From: CAXMST01 sp032122625
Lineage (GTDB): Bacteria; Actinomycetota; Thermoleophilia; Solirubrobacterales; 70-9
NCBI GenBank assembly: GCA_032122625.1
Contig: JAQBGG010000007.1
Span: 1 to 13,954, forward strand
Reading direction: 5' to 3'
Length of the DNA: 13,954 nucleotides
The position numbers and the translations under genes were made by a program. Shown in pieces: positions 6,684-12,212 of the stretch (position 1 is its first letter; every line of letters starts with the position of its first letter). The notes under the pieces are model-generated. The model was not told where the DNA came from. It saw only the letters and a list, made by a program, of their open reading frames with translations, and did no database searches.

Positions 6684-7316
6684 ATGATGCGAGTACTGAT
6701 CGCGGATGACCATGGACTTGTCCGCTCGGGCCTGCGGATCCTGCTCGAGAGCCAGGATGGAATCGAGGTGATCGCCGAGGCCGACAACGGTGCCGATGCC
6801 CGCGACATCGCAGTGCGGGAGCGCCCCGACCTGGCGATTCTCGACGTCAAGATGCCGCGGCTGAACGGACTCGAGGCGACCCGGGCCATTCGAGAGCAGG
6901 CACCGGACGTCGCGGTGCTGATCCTCTCGATGCACGACGAGGAGCGCTACCTGTTCGAGGCCCTGAAGGCGGGTGCGGCCGGCTACGTGCTCAAACGCAG
7001 CGCTGATACGGATCTGCTCGAGGCGATCGAGGCTGTCCGGCGCGGGGAGCCGTTCCTCACCCCAGAAGCCCAGCAGGTGCTGATCAAGGACGTGCTCGAT
7101 CGGGGCGAGAGCCGTGAGGAGGAGTTGACGCCGCGCGAACTCCAGGTGGTCAAGCTTGTCGCCGAGGCGCACACAAACAAGGAGATCGCTGAACTCCTCG
7201 GGCTTTCCGATAAGACGATCGAGAACCACCGGGCGAACGCGATGCGCAAGCTCGGCATGCGGGACCGGGTCGAACTCGTCCGCTACGCGATCCGGCGCGG
7301 CCTGATCGATCCCTGA
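6684..7316 (+). CDS. NarL/FixJ-family response regulator
   Basis: The product is 210 residues from ATG 6684 (6687 is equally possible; the earlier ATG at 6660 would overlap the kinase). The receiver domain spans 3-120 with acidic pocket D8-D9, phospho-acceptor D54 in L-A-I-L-D-V-K-M-P, switch residue S82 and conserved K104. The LuxR-type DNA-binding domain covers about 147-208: L-T-P-R-E-L-Q-V-V, then T-N-K-E-I-A-E-L-L-G-L-S-D-K-T-I-E-N-H as the helix-turn-helix. It is the cognate partner of the upstream kinase, whose stop is 4 nt away, and a classical two-gene operon is clear. No good Shine-Dalgarno is seen, so translation is probably coupled. Targets are not evident; divergent htpX is the nearest candidate. 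Confidence 0.95.
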   Translation: MMRVLIADDHGLVRSGLRILLESQDGIEVIAEADNGADARDIAVRERPDLAILDVKMPRLNGLEATRAIREQAPDVAVLILSMHDEERYLFEALKAGAAGYVLKRSADTDLLEAIEAVRRGEPFLTPEAQQVLIKDVLDRGESREEELTPRELQVVKLVAEAHTNKEIAELLGLSDKTIENHRANAMRKLGMRDRVELVRYAIRRGLIDP

Positions 7317-7327
7317 GGCCCAGCCTC

Positions 7328-7333
7328 TACCCT
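7328..7333 (+). promoter_or_regulatory. -10-like box TACCCT for the acetyltransferase gene
   Basis: TACCCT ends 8 nt before the ATG at 7342, with no Shine-Dalgarno between. It overlaps an upstream in-frame TTG at 7333, which argues for the ATG as the true start. Confidence 0.4.
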
Positions 7334-7341
7334 TGGCCCGC

Positions 7342-7998
7342 ATGGCGGCCAAGGAGGTCACGATCGGAGACGGCTCTCAGCTTCTGATGCGGCCGATCGA
7401 AGCCGACGACAAAGAGGCACTCGCAGCTGGCTTCTCCCGACTCAGTGAGGAGTCGCGCTATCGGCGGTTCTTTGCCCCGTTGAGCCGGCTCAACGACACC
7501 GACCTGCGGTACCTGACCGAGGTCGATCATCACAACCACGAGGCGATCATCGCCTTCGACCCCACGAGCGGGGAGGCTGTCGGCGTCGCCCGCTTCGTCC
7601 GCTCCTCCGACCCGACGGCGGCGGAAGTGGCGGTCACGGTGATCGACGACTGGCAGGGGCGGGGGGTGGCCACCGGCCTGCTCGAGAGGCTCGTGGAGCG
7701 GGCGCGGGAGGAGGAGGTCGAGCGGTTCCTGGCGCTGATCCTCGAGGAGAACGATGCTGCGATCGAACTCTTCAGGGCCCTCTCCGCCGACGACCCCGAG
7801 CCAAGGCGCAGTGCCAGCGGGCACATCGAGCTGAAGATCGAACTACCCGAGGGCGGGTCGGTCTCCGGCACGATGCTCGGCCGCGCCCTGCGTACCGCCG
7901 CCCGCGGCGGCGTCGAGATCAATCCCTGGCGTCTGCTCAAACGGCGGGTCCACGAGACCGCCGAGCACACCCTCGCCGAGGACGACCCGGGGGAGTAA
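7342..7998 (+). CDS. GNAT-family N-acetyltransferase
   Basis: The product is 218 residues. L-L-M-R-P-I-E-A-D-D (14-23) opens the GNAT fold; the acetyl-CoA pyrophosphate loop is Q105-G-R-G-V-A-T-G in W-Q-G-R-G-V-A-T-G-L-L, after a beta-strand A-E-V-A-V-T-V. L-I-L-E-E-N-D-A-A-I-E-L-F (132-144) is the usual C-terminal acetyl-CoA contact. The S-E-E-S-R-Y-R-R-F-F motif at 35-44 is typical of the GNAT domain found in Pat-type protein lysine acetyltransferases, so a protein substrate is possible, but there is no cyclic-nucleotide or CoA-ligase domain. The last 50 residues (from about 168) extend beyond the fold and are rich in Arg then acidic residues. It lies between the two-component pair and the Rrf2 gene; no functional link is evident. 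Confidence 0.85.
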   Translation: MAAKEVTIGDGSQLLMRPIEADDKEALAAGFSRLSEESRYRRFFAPLSRLNDTDLRYLTEVDHHNHEAIIAFDPTSGEAVGVARFVRSSDPTAAEVAVTVIDDWQGRGVATGLLERLVERAREEEVERFLALILEENDAAIELFRALSADDPEPRRSASGHIELKIELPEGGSVSGTMLGRALRTAARGGVEINPWRLLKRRVHETAEHTLAEDDPGE

Positions 7999-8022
7999 AC
8001 CGACCGCGCCGCTAGGATTTAG
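7998..8022 (+). promoter_or_regulatory. shared suf-type element, copy 1 (Rrf2 gene promoter)
   Basis: AACCGACCG, four bases, then GCTAGGATTTAG. It matches the element upstream of sufC at 22 of 25 positions with identical spacing. It includes a TAGGAT -10-like box (8013-8018) that ends 8 nt before the Rrf2 ATG. The left part resembles one half of the IscR type 1 site (ATA-S-YY-GAC); the right half matches poorly. It is inferred to be the operator through which the Rrf2 protein controls its own gene. Confidence 0.65.
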
Positions 8023-8026
8023 GGCG

Positions 8027-8509
8027 ATGTTGTTCTCGACCAAGGCTGAGTACGGAGTCCGGCTCCTGGTGGCGCTCGGGCGGGGCGAGGGTGAGCAGCC
8101 GGTCCCTCTGGCGGTCCTCGCTGAATCGGAGACCCTTCCCCTCTCCTATCTCGAACACCTGGCGGCGAAGCTGCGAGCCGCGGGCCTGCTCACTTCCGTC
8201 CGCGGGGCCCACGGGGGCTACCGGCTTGGGCGCGCGGCGGAGGAGATCGTGATGCTCGAGGTGGTTGAGGTGCTCGAGGGACCGATCATGCCGATGGACT
8301 GCTTCCAGCCCGACGGTCCCGAGAGCGAGGGCAGGGTCGGCAAGGTTCTCTGCTCGCATGAGATCGACGGCGATCACGCCTGCTCGACAAAGCTCCTCTG
8401 GACCCGGGTGCAGGGCGGCATCACGCGGGCCCTGGTGAACACGACGCTCGCCGATCTGATCGAGTTCGAGGCGGAGCGGGCGCGGGAGACCCCGGGCGCA
8501 ATCGCCTGA
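8027..8509 (+). CDS. Rrf2-family (IscR-like) Fe-S transcriptional regulator
   Basis: The product is 160 residues with the typical Rrf2 opening M-L-F-S-T-K-A-E-Y-G-V-R-L-L, a winged helix whose recognition part is L-P-L-S-Y-L-E-H-L-A-A-K-L-R-A-A-G-L-L (37-55), and the wing V-R-G-A-H-G-G-Y-R-L (58-67). Three cysteines, C92, C109 and C119, lie where IscR holds its [2Fe-2S] cluster, but the spacing is wider (16 and 9 intervening residues). H111 and H117 are possible further ligands. The position directly before sufC, sufS and sufU and the shared 25-bp element argue that it senses Fe-S status and controls these genes and itself. The transcript appears leaderless. Whether it represses or activates cannot be told from sequence. 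This is not the DeoR/ArsR-like SufR of mycobacteria. Confidence 0.92.
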   Translation: MLFSTKAEYGVRLLVALGRGEGEQPVPLAVLAESETLPLSYLEHLAAKLRAAGLLTSVRGAHGGYRLGRAAEEIVMLEVVEVLEGPIMPMDCFQPDGPESEGRVGKVLCSHEIDGDHACSTKLLWTRVQGGITRALVNTTLADLIEFEAERARETPGAIA

Positions 8510-8535
8510 GCGAGGATCGCGGCTCGCCGGTGGAT

Positions 8536-8560
8536 AACCGACCGGACAGCTAGGATTTAG
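8536..8560 (+). promoter_or_regulatory. shared suf-type element, copy 2 (sufC promoter)
   Basis: This is the second copy: AACCGACCG, four bases, GCTAGGATTTAG. Differences from copy 1 occur only at three central positions. It contains TAGGAT at 8551-8556 as the presumed -10. Transcription would start near 8563, leaving a leader of about 88 nt before sufC, unlike the leaderless Rrf2 gene. Binding of the regulator here would cover the promoter. Confidence 0.65.
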
Positions 8561-8613
8561 ATAGGGGTCGCGCAGCCGCCTCTTGCGTTCTGCGGCCCGA
8601 GCACCACTAGACC

Positions 8614-8628
8614 GTCCGTGACCCGGAC
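8614..8628 (+). other. small hairpin in the sufC leader
   Basis: GTCCG, loop TGACC, CGGAC gives a perfect 5-bp stem about 22 nt before the sufC ATG. It is too short to call a riboswitch or attenuator. It is the only obvious structure in the 88-nt leader, and may be chance in GC-rich DNA. Confidence 0.2.
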
Positions 8629-8650
8629 AGAACGAGATTGATTGGAGCCC

Positions 8651-9421
8651 ATGGCCGAACTGAAGATCAACAACCTGCACGTCTCCGTTGAGGACAAGGA
8701 GATCCTCAAGGGGCTCGACCTGGAGGTCGGAGCGGGCCAGATCCACGCTCTGATGGGCCCCAACGGCTCCGGCAAGTCGACCTTGGCGAACGCGATCATG
8801 GGGCATCCCTCGTTCGAGGTCAGCGACGGCGAGATCCTCTTCGATGGTGAGAATGTGACTGAGGCCTCCCCCGATGAGCGCTCTCGGGCGGGCCTGTTCA
8901 TGGCCTTCCAGTACCCGATCGCCGTGCCCGGCGTAACGGTCGCCAAGTACCTGCGGATGATCGTCAACGCGCACCGGGAGGCACGGGGCGAACGCGAGAT
9001 CAAGCTCAAGGACTTCGCCCGGACCACCAAGCAGGCGATGGAGTTGATGGGTGTCCCTACGGACTTCAACAGTCGCTACCTCAACGACGGCTTCTCAGGC
9101 GGCGAGAAGAAGCGCATGGAAATGCTGCAGATGGCTCTGCTCAAGCCGAGGATGGCGGTGCTGGACGAGACCGACTCAGGGCTCGACATCGACGCTCTGC
9201 GGACGGTGGCAGACGGTGTAAACACCTTCGCCGGCTCCGAGATGGGCGTCCTGATCATCACCCACTATCAGCGAATCCTGCACATGGTCAAGCCGGACCG
9301 CGTGCACGTTATGTACGAGGGCCGGATCGTCAAGAGCGGCGGCCCCGAACTGGTCAACCAACTCGAGGACAAGGGCTACGGCTGGATCGCGGACGAGGTC
9401 GCAGCGGGCGCTTCAGCCTGA
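8651..9421 (+). CDS. sufC: SufC, Fe-S cluster assembly ATPase
   Basis: The product is 256 residues, the normal SufC size. Walker A is G-P-N-G-S-G-K-S-T (36-44), the Q-loop lies in A-F-Q-Y-P (85-89), the ABC signature is F-S-G-G-E-K-K-R (148-155), Walker B is M-A-V-L-D-E-T-D-S-G-L-D (168-179), and the switch histidine is H205 in I-T-H-Y-Q-R. F-Q-Y-P and E-T-D-S-G-L-D are SufC-specific among ABC ATPases. SufC drives Fe-S assembly in the cytoplasm as a SufBC2D complex; the partners SufB and SufD are not in this window. The ATG at 8651 is preferred; GGAG lies only 3 nt upstream, a short spacing, and a TTG at 8642 is the alternative. It is followed after 5 nt by sufS, so the two form an operon. 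Confidence 0.96.
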   Translation: MAELKINNLHVSVEDKEILKGLDLEVGAGQIHALMGPNGSGKSTLANAIMGHPSFEVSDGEILFDGENVTEASPDERSRAGLFMAFQYPIAVPGVTVAKYLRMIVNAHREARGEREIKLKDFARTTKQAMELMGVPTDFNSRYLNDGFSGGEKKRMEMLQMALLKPRMAVLDETDSGLDIDALRTVADGVNTFAGSEMGVLIITHYQRILHMVKPDRVHVMYEGRIVKSGGPELVNQLEDKGYGWIADEVAAGASA

Positions 9422-9426
9422 GCGCG

Positions 9427-10677
9427 ATGGAGCCGGCGGCGACCACCCCCAGCTTCTCGATCGACAGGATCCGGGCGTCCTTCCCGGCGCTCGAGCGCGA
9501 GGTCGGCGGCAAGCCGGTCGCCTACCTGGACTCGGGTGCGAGCTCTCAGCGAGCGCTGGCCTCGATCGAGGCCGTGGACCGCTACGAGCGGCGCCATCAC
9601 GCCAACGTCCACCGTGGCTCACACACGATGTCGGCCGAGGCGACGGCCGCCTACGAGGGGGCTCGAGCGACGGTCGCCGACCACCTCGGCGCCGCCGACC
9701 GCCGCGAGCTGATCTTCGTGCGCAACGCGACCGAGGCGATCAACCTCGTAGCCCGGGCCTGGGGGGATGCCAACATCGGCAGCGGCGATCGGATCGTGCT
9801 GACGATGATGGAGCATCACTCCAACCTCGTGCCCTGGCAGCAACTCGCCGAGCGGACGGGGGCCGTAATCGACTGGGTCGGAGTCGATCAGCTCGGTTGT
9901 CTTCTCGAGTCAGAGCTCGACGCGGCGCTTGCCCGGGGACCCAAGCTCGTCGCCGTGACCCATCTCTCGAACGTGCTCGGCACGCTCAACCCGATCGCGG
10001 AGATCGCCGCCAAGGCACATGCCGTCGGCGCGCTGATCCTCATCGACGGTGCTCAGGCGGCGGCCAAGATCCCTGTCGATGTCGGCGAACTAGGAGTCGA
10101 CTTCTACGCGATCACCGGCCACAAGATCTACGGCCCGACCGGGATCGGAGCGCTCTGGGCGCGGCTGGAGCTGCTCAAGGAAATGCCGCCATTCCTCGGA
10201 GGGGGATCGATGATCCGCAAGGTGACGACCGCGGGCTCGACATACGCGGACCCACCGGCGCGGTTCGAGGCCGGGACCCCGGCGATCTCGCAGGCGATCG
10301 GGTTGGCGGCGGCGATTCGCTGGCTCGACGGCCTCGGGATGGAGGTCGCTCGCGCTCACGAGCGGGAGATCACCGCTTACGCGATGTCGTCGCTGGCGGA
10401 GGTTCCCGACCTGCGCATCTTCGGTCCCCCCGCCTCACCCGAGCGGCTCGGCCCGGTCAGCTTCCAGCTCGAGGGCATCCACGGCCATGATGTGGCGGAG
10501 ATACTGGACCGCCACGGCGTCGCGGTCAGGTCGGGACACCACTGTGCCCATCCGCTGATGGAACACCTCGGCGTTCCCGCGACCGCCCGCGCCAGCTTCG
10601 GCATCTACACGACGGATGAGGAGATCGACCGTCTCGTTATCGGACTCGCCGATGCCCGCCGGATCTTCAACGGCTGA
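9427..10677 (+). CDS. sufS: SufS, group II cysteine desulfurase
   Basis: The product is 416 residues, matching SufS/CsdA. PLP-binding features: E-H-H-S-N (129-133) with the ring-stacking His, I-D-G-A-Q (206-210) with the pyridine Asp207, and the Schiff-base Lys233 in I-T-G-H-K-I-Y-G-P-T-G. The persulfide cysteine is C373 in R-S-G-H-H-C-A-H-P, the group II motif, and R-A-S-F-G-I-Y-T-T (388-396) is a SufS hallmark. The enzyme takes sulfur from L-cysteine and hands it to a SufU-type acceptor, encoded 45 nt downstream. Start ATG is 5 nt after the sufC stop, so translation is probably coupled. Confidence 0.96.
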   Translation: MEPAATTPSFSIDRIRASFPALEREVGGKPVAYLDSGASSQRALASIEAVDRYERRHHANVHRGSHTMSAEATAAYEGARATVADHLGAADRRELIFVRNATEAINLVARAWGDANIGSGDRIVLTMMEHHSNLVPWQQLAERTGAVIDWVGVDQLGCLLESELDAALARGPKLVAVTHLSNVLGTLNPIAEIAAKAHAVGALILIDGAQAAAKIPVDVGELGVDFYAITGHKIYGPTGIGALWARLELLKEMPPFLGGGSMIRKVTTAGSTYADPPARFEAGTPAISQAIGLAAAIRWLDGLGMEVARAHEREITAYAMSSLAEVPDLRIFGPPASPERLGPVSFQLEGIHGHDVAEILDRHGVAVRSGHHCAHPLMEHLGVPATARASFGIYTTDEEIDRLVIGLADARRIFNG

Positions 10678-10709
10678 GCGAGGCCCGGCGCCCCAGAGGC
10701 CCCTGGCGC

Positions 10710-10715
10710 TACCTT
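10710..10715 (+). promoter_or_regulatory. -10-like box TACCTT for sufU
   Basis: TACCTT ends 7 nt before the ATG at 10723, in the 45-nt gap after sufS. It may give sufU a separate leaderless transcript besides read-through from sufC-sufS. It overlaps the in-frame TTG (10714) and lies against the ATG at 10717, favouring 10723 as start. Confidence 0.35.
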
Positions 10716-10722
10716 GATGGTC

Positions 10723-11154
10723 ATGGACGAGCTCTACCGCGATCAGATCCTCGAGCATTACAAGCGCCCGCACAACTTCGGACGGCTTGAGGACTTCGAC
10801 CTCGACTACGAGGACACCAACCCACTCTGCGGCGACGAGCAGCACGTCTACATCAAGCTCGACGAGGACGGCCGCGTCAGCGACGTCTCCTTCGAGGGGC
10901 AGGGCTGCGCGATCTCAACCGCCGCCACATCGCTGTTGACCGACGAGCTCGAGGGCCTGACGCGCGAGGAACTGATCAGGATCCCGAAGGAGGAGGTCCT
11001 CGAACTACTCGGGATTCAGATCTCCGCGACGCGCATGAAGTGCGCCATGCTCGGCGTCAAGGTGGTCAAGTCGGCAGCGCTCGGCGAGCCCGCGGACTGG
11101 GAGGACGAGGGCCGGCAGGGCGATCCGTCCGACCCTTCCCGCTCCGGCCTCTGA
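10723..11154 (+). CDS. sufU: SufU-like Fe-S assembly protein (IscU/NifU N-terminal fold)
   Basis: The product is 143 residues from the ATG giving M-D-E-L-Y-R-D-Q-I-L-E-H-Y-K-R-P-H-N, the standard SufU opening. The three conserved cysteines are C36 with D38 in P-L-C-G-D, C62 in G-Q-G-C-A-I-S, and C107 in R-M-K-C-A-M-L. In Gram-positive SufU these bind zinc and accept sulfur from SufS. The interval between the second and third cysteine is 44 residues, close to IscU and about 17 shorter than Bacillus SufU, so the usual SufU insertion is missing. Yet it also lacks IscU's L-P-P-V-K motif and the His before the third Cys. It follows sufS on the same strand. The acidic tail after about 122 looks disordered. 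Sulfur-transfer partner of SufS is the best guess; scaffold function is possible. Confidence 0.9.
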   Translation: MDELYRDQILEHYKRPHNFGRLEDFDLDYEDTNPLCGDEQHVYIKLDEDGRVSDVSFEGQGCAISTAATSLLTDELEGLTREELIRIPKEEVLELLGIQISATRMKCAMLGVKVVKSAALGEPADWEDEGRQGDPSDPSRSGL

Positions 11155-11169
11155 TCCTGGCCGATGCTC

Positions 11170-11183
11170 GGCCCGGCCGGGCC
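11170..11183. terminator. palindrome downstream of sufU
   Basis: GGCCCGGCCGGGCC is a perfect 14-bp palindrome 15 nt after the sufU stop, able to form a 5-bp GC stem with a GGCC loop. No T-tract follows. It is the best candidate for the end of the suf transcript. Confidence 0.35.
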
Positions 11184-11218
11184 CGTCCGGTGGGTAGGGC
11201 GATTCAGTACCAGTGATC

Positions 11219-11224
11219 TAGAGT
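11219..11224 (+). promoter_or_regulatory. -10-like box TAGAGT for the sulfotransferase gene
   Basis: TAGAGT ends 10 nt before the ATG at 11235. No Shine-Dalgarno is seen between. It lies after the sufU palindrome, consistent with a separate transcript. Confidence 0.35.
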
Positions 11225-11234
11225 CGCCTTCCTG

Positions 11235-12200
11235 ATGAGCCCCGAAACCGACCTCGAATCCGTGGAACGCAGGCTCGTTTGGATCATGGGATCCCCAAGA
11301 ACCGGCAGCACATGGCTGCTGCGGCTGCTTTGCCATCCCTGGGGCGTGGGCCGGACCCCGACCGGCATCGACCCCTCGCGATTCCGGCCGCGCGGTGGCA
11401 ATGTGATCCCGGTCAACGAGTCCTACCTTCCTCACCACCTCGGCCCGCTCCGCGACCCCCTCCCCCCTCCCGAGACGGCGGCGGAGGCTTCGCTGCTGCT
11501 CAACGACACCCGCGGCACCGACCCCGCCTACTTCTTCAGCGAGGAGTACCGCGACACGTGGCGCGAGCCGTTGCGACGGATGGCGCTGGAGCGCTTCGAC
11601 GCCCAGGCGCAACGGGCCGCCGGCGAGCACGGGATCGTCGATCCGTTGATCCTGATCAAAGAGCCGAACGGATCCCACGCCTCGGACCTGGTCGCCGGCC
11701 TGTTCGGGCAGTCCCGACTGATCTTTCTGCTTCGCGACGGCCGTGACGTCGTCGACTCGATGATGGACGCCGATTCCGATGGCGGCTGGCGGACCCGGAC
11801 CGAGGGCGTCTCCCCCCTTAGAACCGAAGCCGAGCGGCTCTATGGGGTGCGTCGCCAGGCGCACCTGTGGCTGGTGCGAACTGCCGCGACCCAACGCGCC
11901 TGCGCGATACTCGGACCCGAGCGCTCGTTCGAGGTCCGCTACGAGGAGTTGCTGGCCGACACGGAGGGCGAGCTGAGTCGCCTCGACACCTGGCTCGGGA
12001 TCGGCCGCGATGGGCGGCAGATCCGCGCCGCGGTCCGCAGCAACCGATTCGGCTCTTTGCGCAACCGGCTCCGCGGCCGCCGCAAGGGTGTGCGCGCCGC
12101 CTCGCCGGGGTTGTGGCGGGAGAATCTCTCCACCGCCGAGCAACGGGCGATGACGGAGATCATGGGGCCGAAGCTGCGCCAGCTCGGCTACGAGACCTGA
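11235..12200 (+). CDS. PAPS-dependent sulfotransferase family protein
   Basis: The product is 321 residues with no signal peptide or membrane segment. The 5'-phosphosulfate-binding loop is G-S-P-R-T-G-S-T-W-L-L (19-29), and the 3'-phosphate-binding motif is I-F-L-L-R-D-G-R-D-V-V-D-S (163-175). K-E-P-N-G-S (142-147) and R-Y-E-E-L (235-239) are further family positions. Such enzymes transfer sulfate from PAPS to hydroxyls or amines of glycans, lipids or small molecules. No PAPS synthesis genes are present. It converges with a glycosyltransferase gene 8 nt away, so a sulfated surface glycan is a reasonable but unproven target. The motif set is closest to the carbohydrate/heparan-type Sulfotransfer families; the exact family is uncertain. 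Confidence 0.82.
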   Translation: MSPETDLESVERRLVWIMGSPRTGSTWLLRLLCHPWGVGRTPTGIDPSRFRPRGGNVIPVNESYLPHHLGPLRDPLPPPETAAEASLLLNDTRGTDPAYFFSEEYRDTWREPLRRMALERFDAQAQRAAGEHGIVDPLILIKEPNGSHASDLVAGLFGQSRLIFLLRDGRDVVDSMMDADSDGGWRTRTEGVSPLRTEAERLYGVRRQAHLWLVRTAATQRACAILGPERSFEVRYEELLADTEGELSRLDTWLGIGRDGRQIRAAVRSNRFGSLRNRLRGRRKGVRAASPGLWRENLSTAEQRAMTEIMGPKLRQLGYET

Positions 12201-12212
12201 GCGGTCGCTCAG
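12197..12212. terminator. palindromic hairpin spanning both convergent stop codons
   Basis: CTGAGCG, GT, CGCTCAG is a 7-bp perfect inverted repeat. It contains the sulfotransferase TGA (12198-12200) and, on the other strand, the glycosyltransferase TGA (12209-12211). It is symmetrical, so it could act on both transcripts. GC-rich palindromes such as GCCGGGCCCGGC (12220-12231) follow on the right. There is no T-tract. Confidence 0.4.

Noticed and set aside
8619..8640. Seven-codon mini-ORF (GTG...TGA) before sufC as a leader peptide
   Set aside because: It is not enriched in any one amino acid, has no ribosome site, and such short frames are common by chance.
8012..8974. Minus-strand open frame of 320 codons over the Rrf2 gene and sufC
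   Set aside because: It is antisense to two unmistakable genes and crosses their intergenic promoter; no recognisable product.
10688..10709. GCGCC...GGCGC inverted repeat between sufS and sufU as a terminator
   Set aside because: The stem is only 5 bp with a 12-nt loop and no T-tract, and sufU is expected to be co-expressed with sufS.
11016..12143. Minus-strand open frame of 375 codons over sufU and the sulfotransferase gene
   Set aside because: It is a shadow of motif-bearing genes on the plus strand; composition is low-complexity Gly/Arg/Glu.
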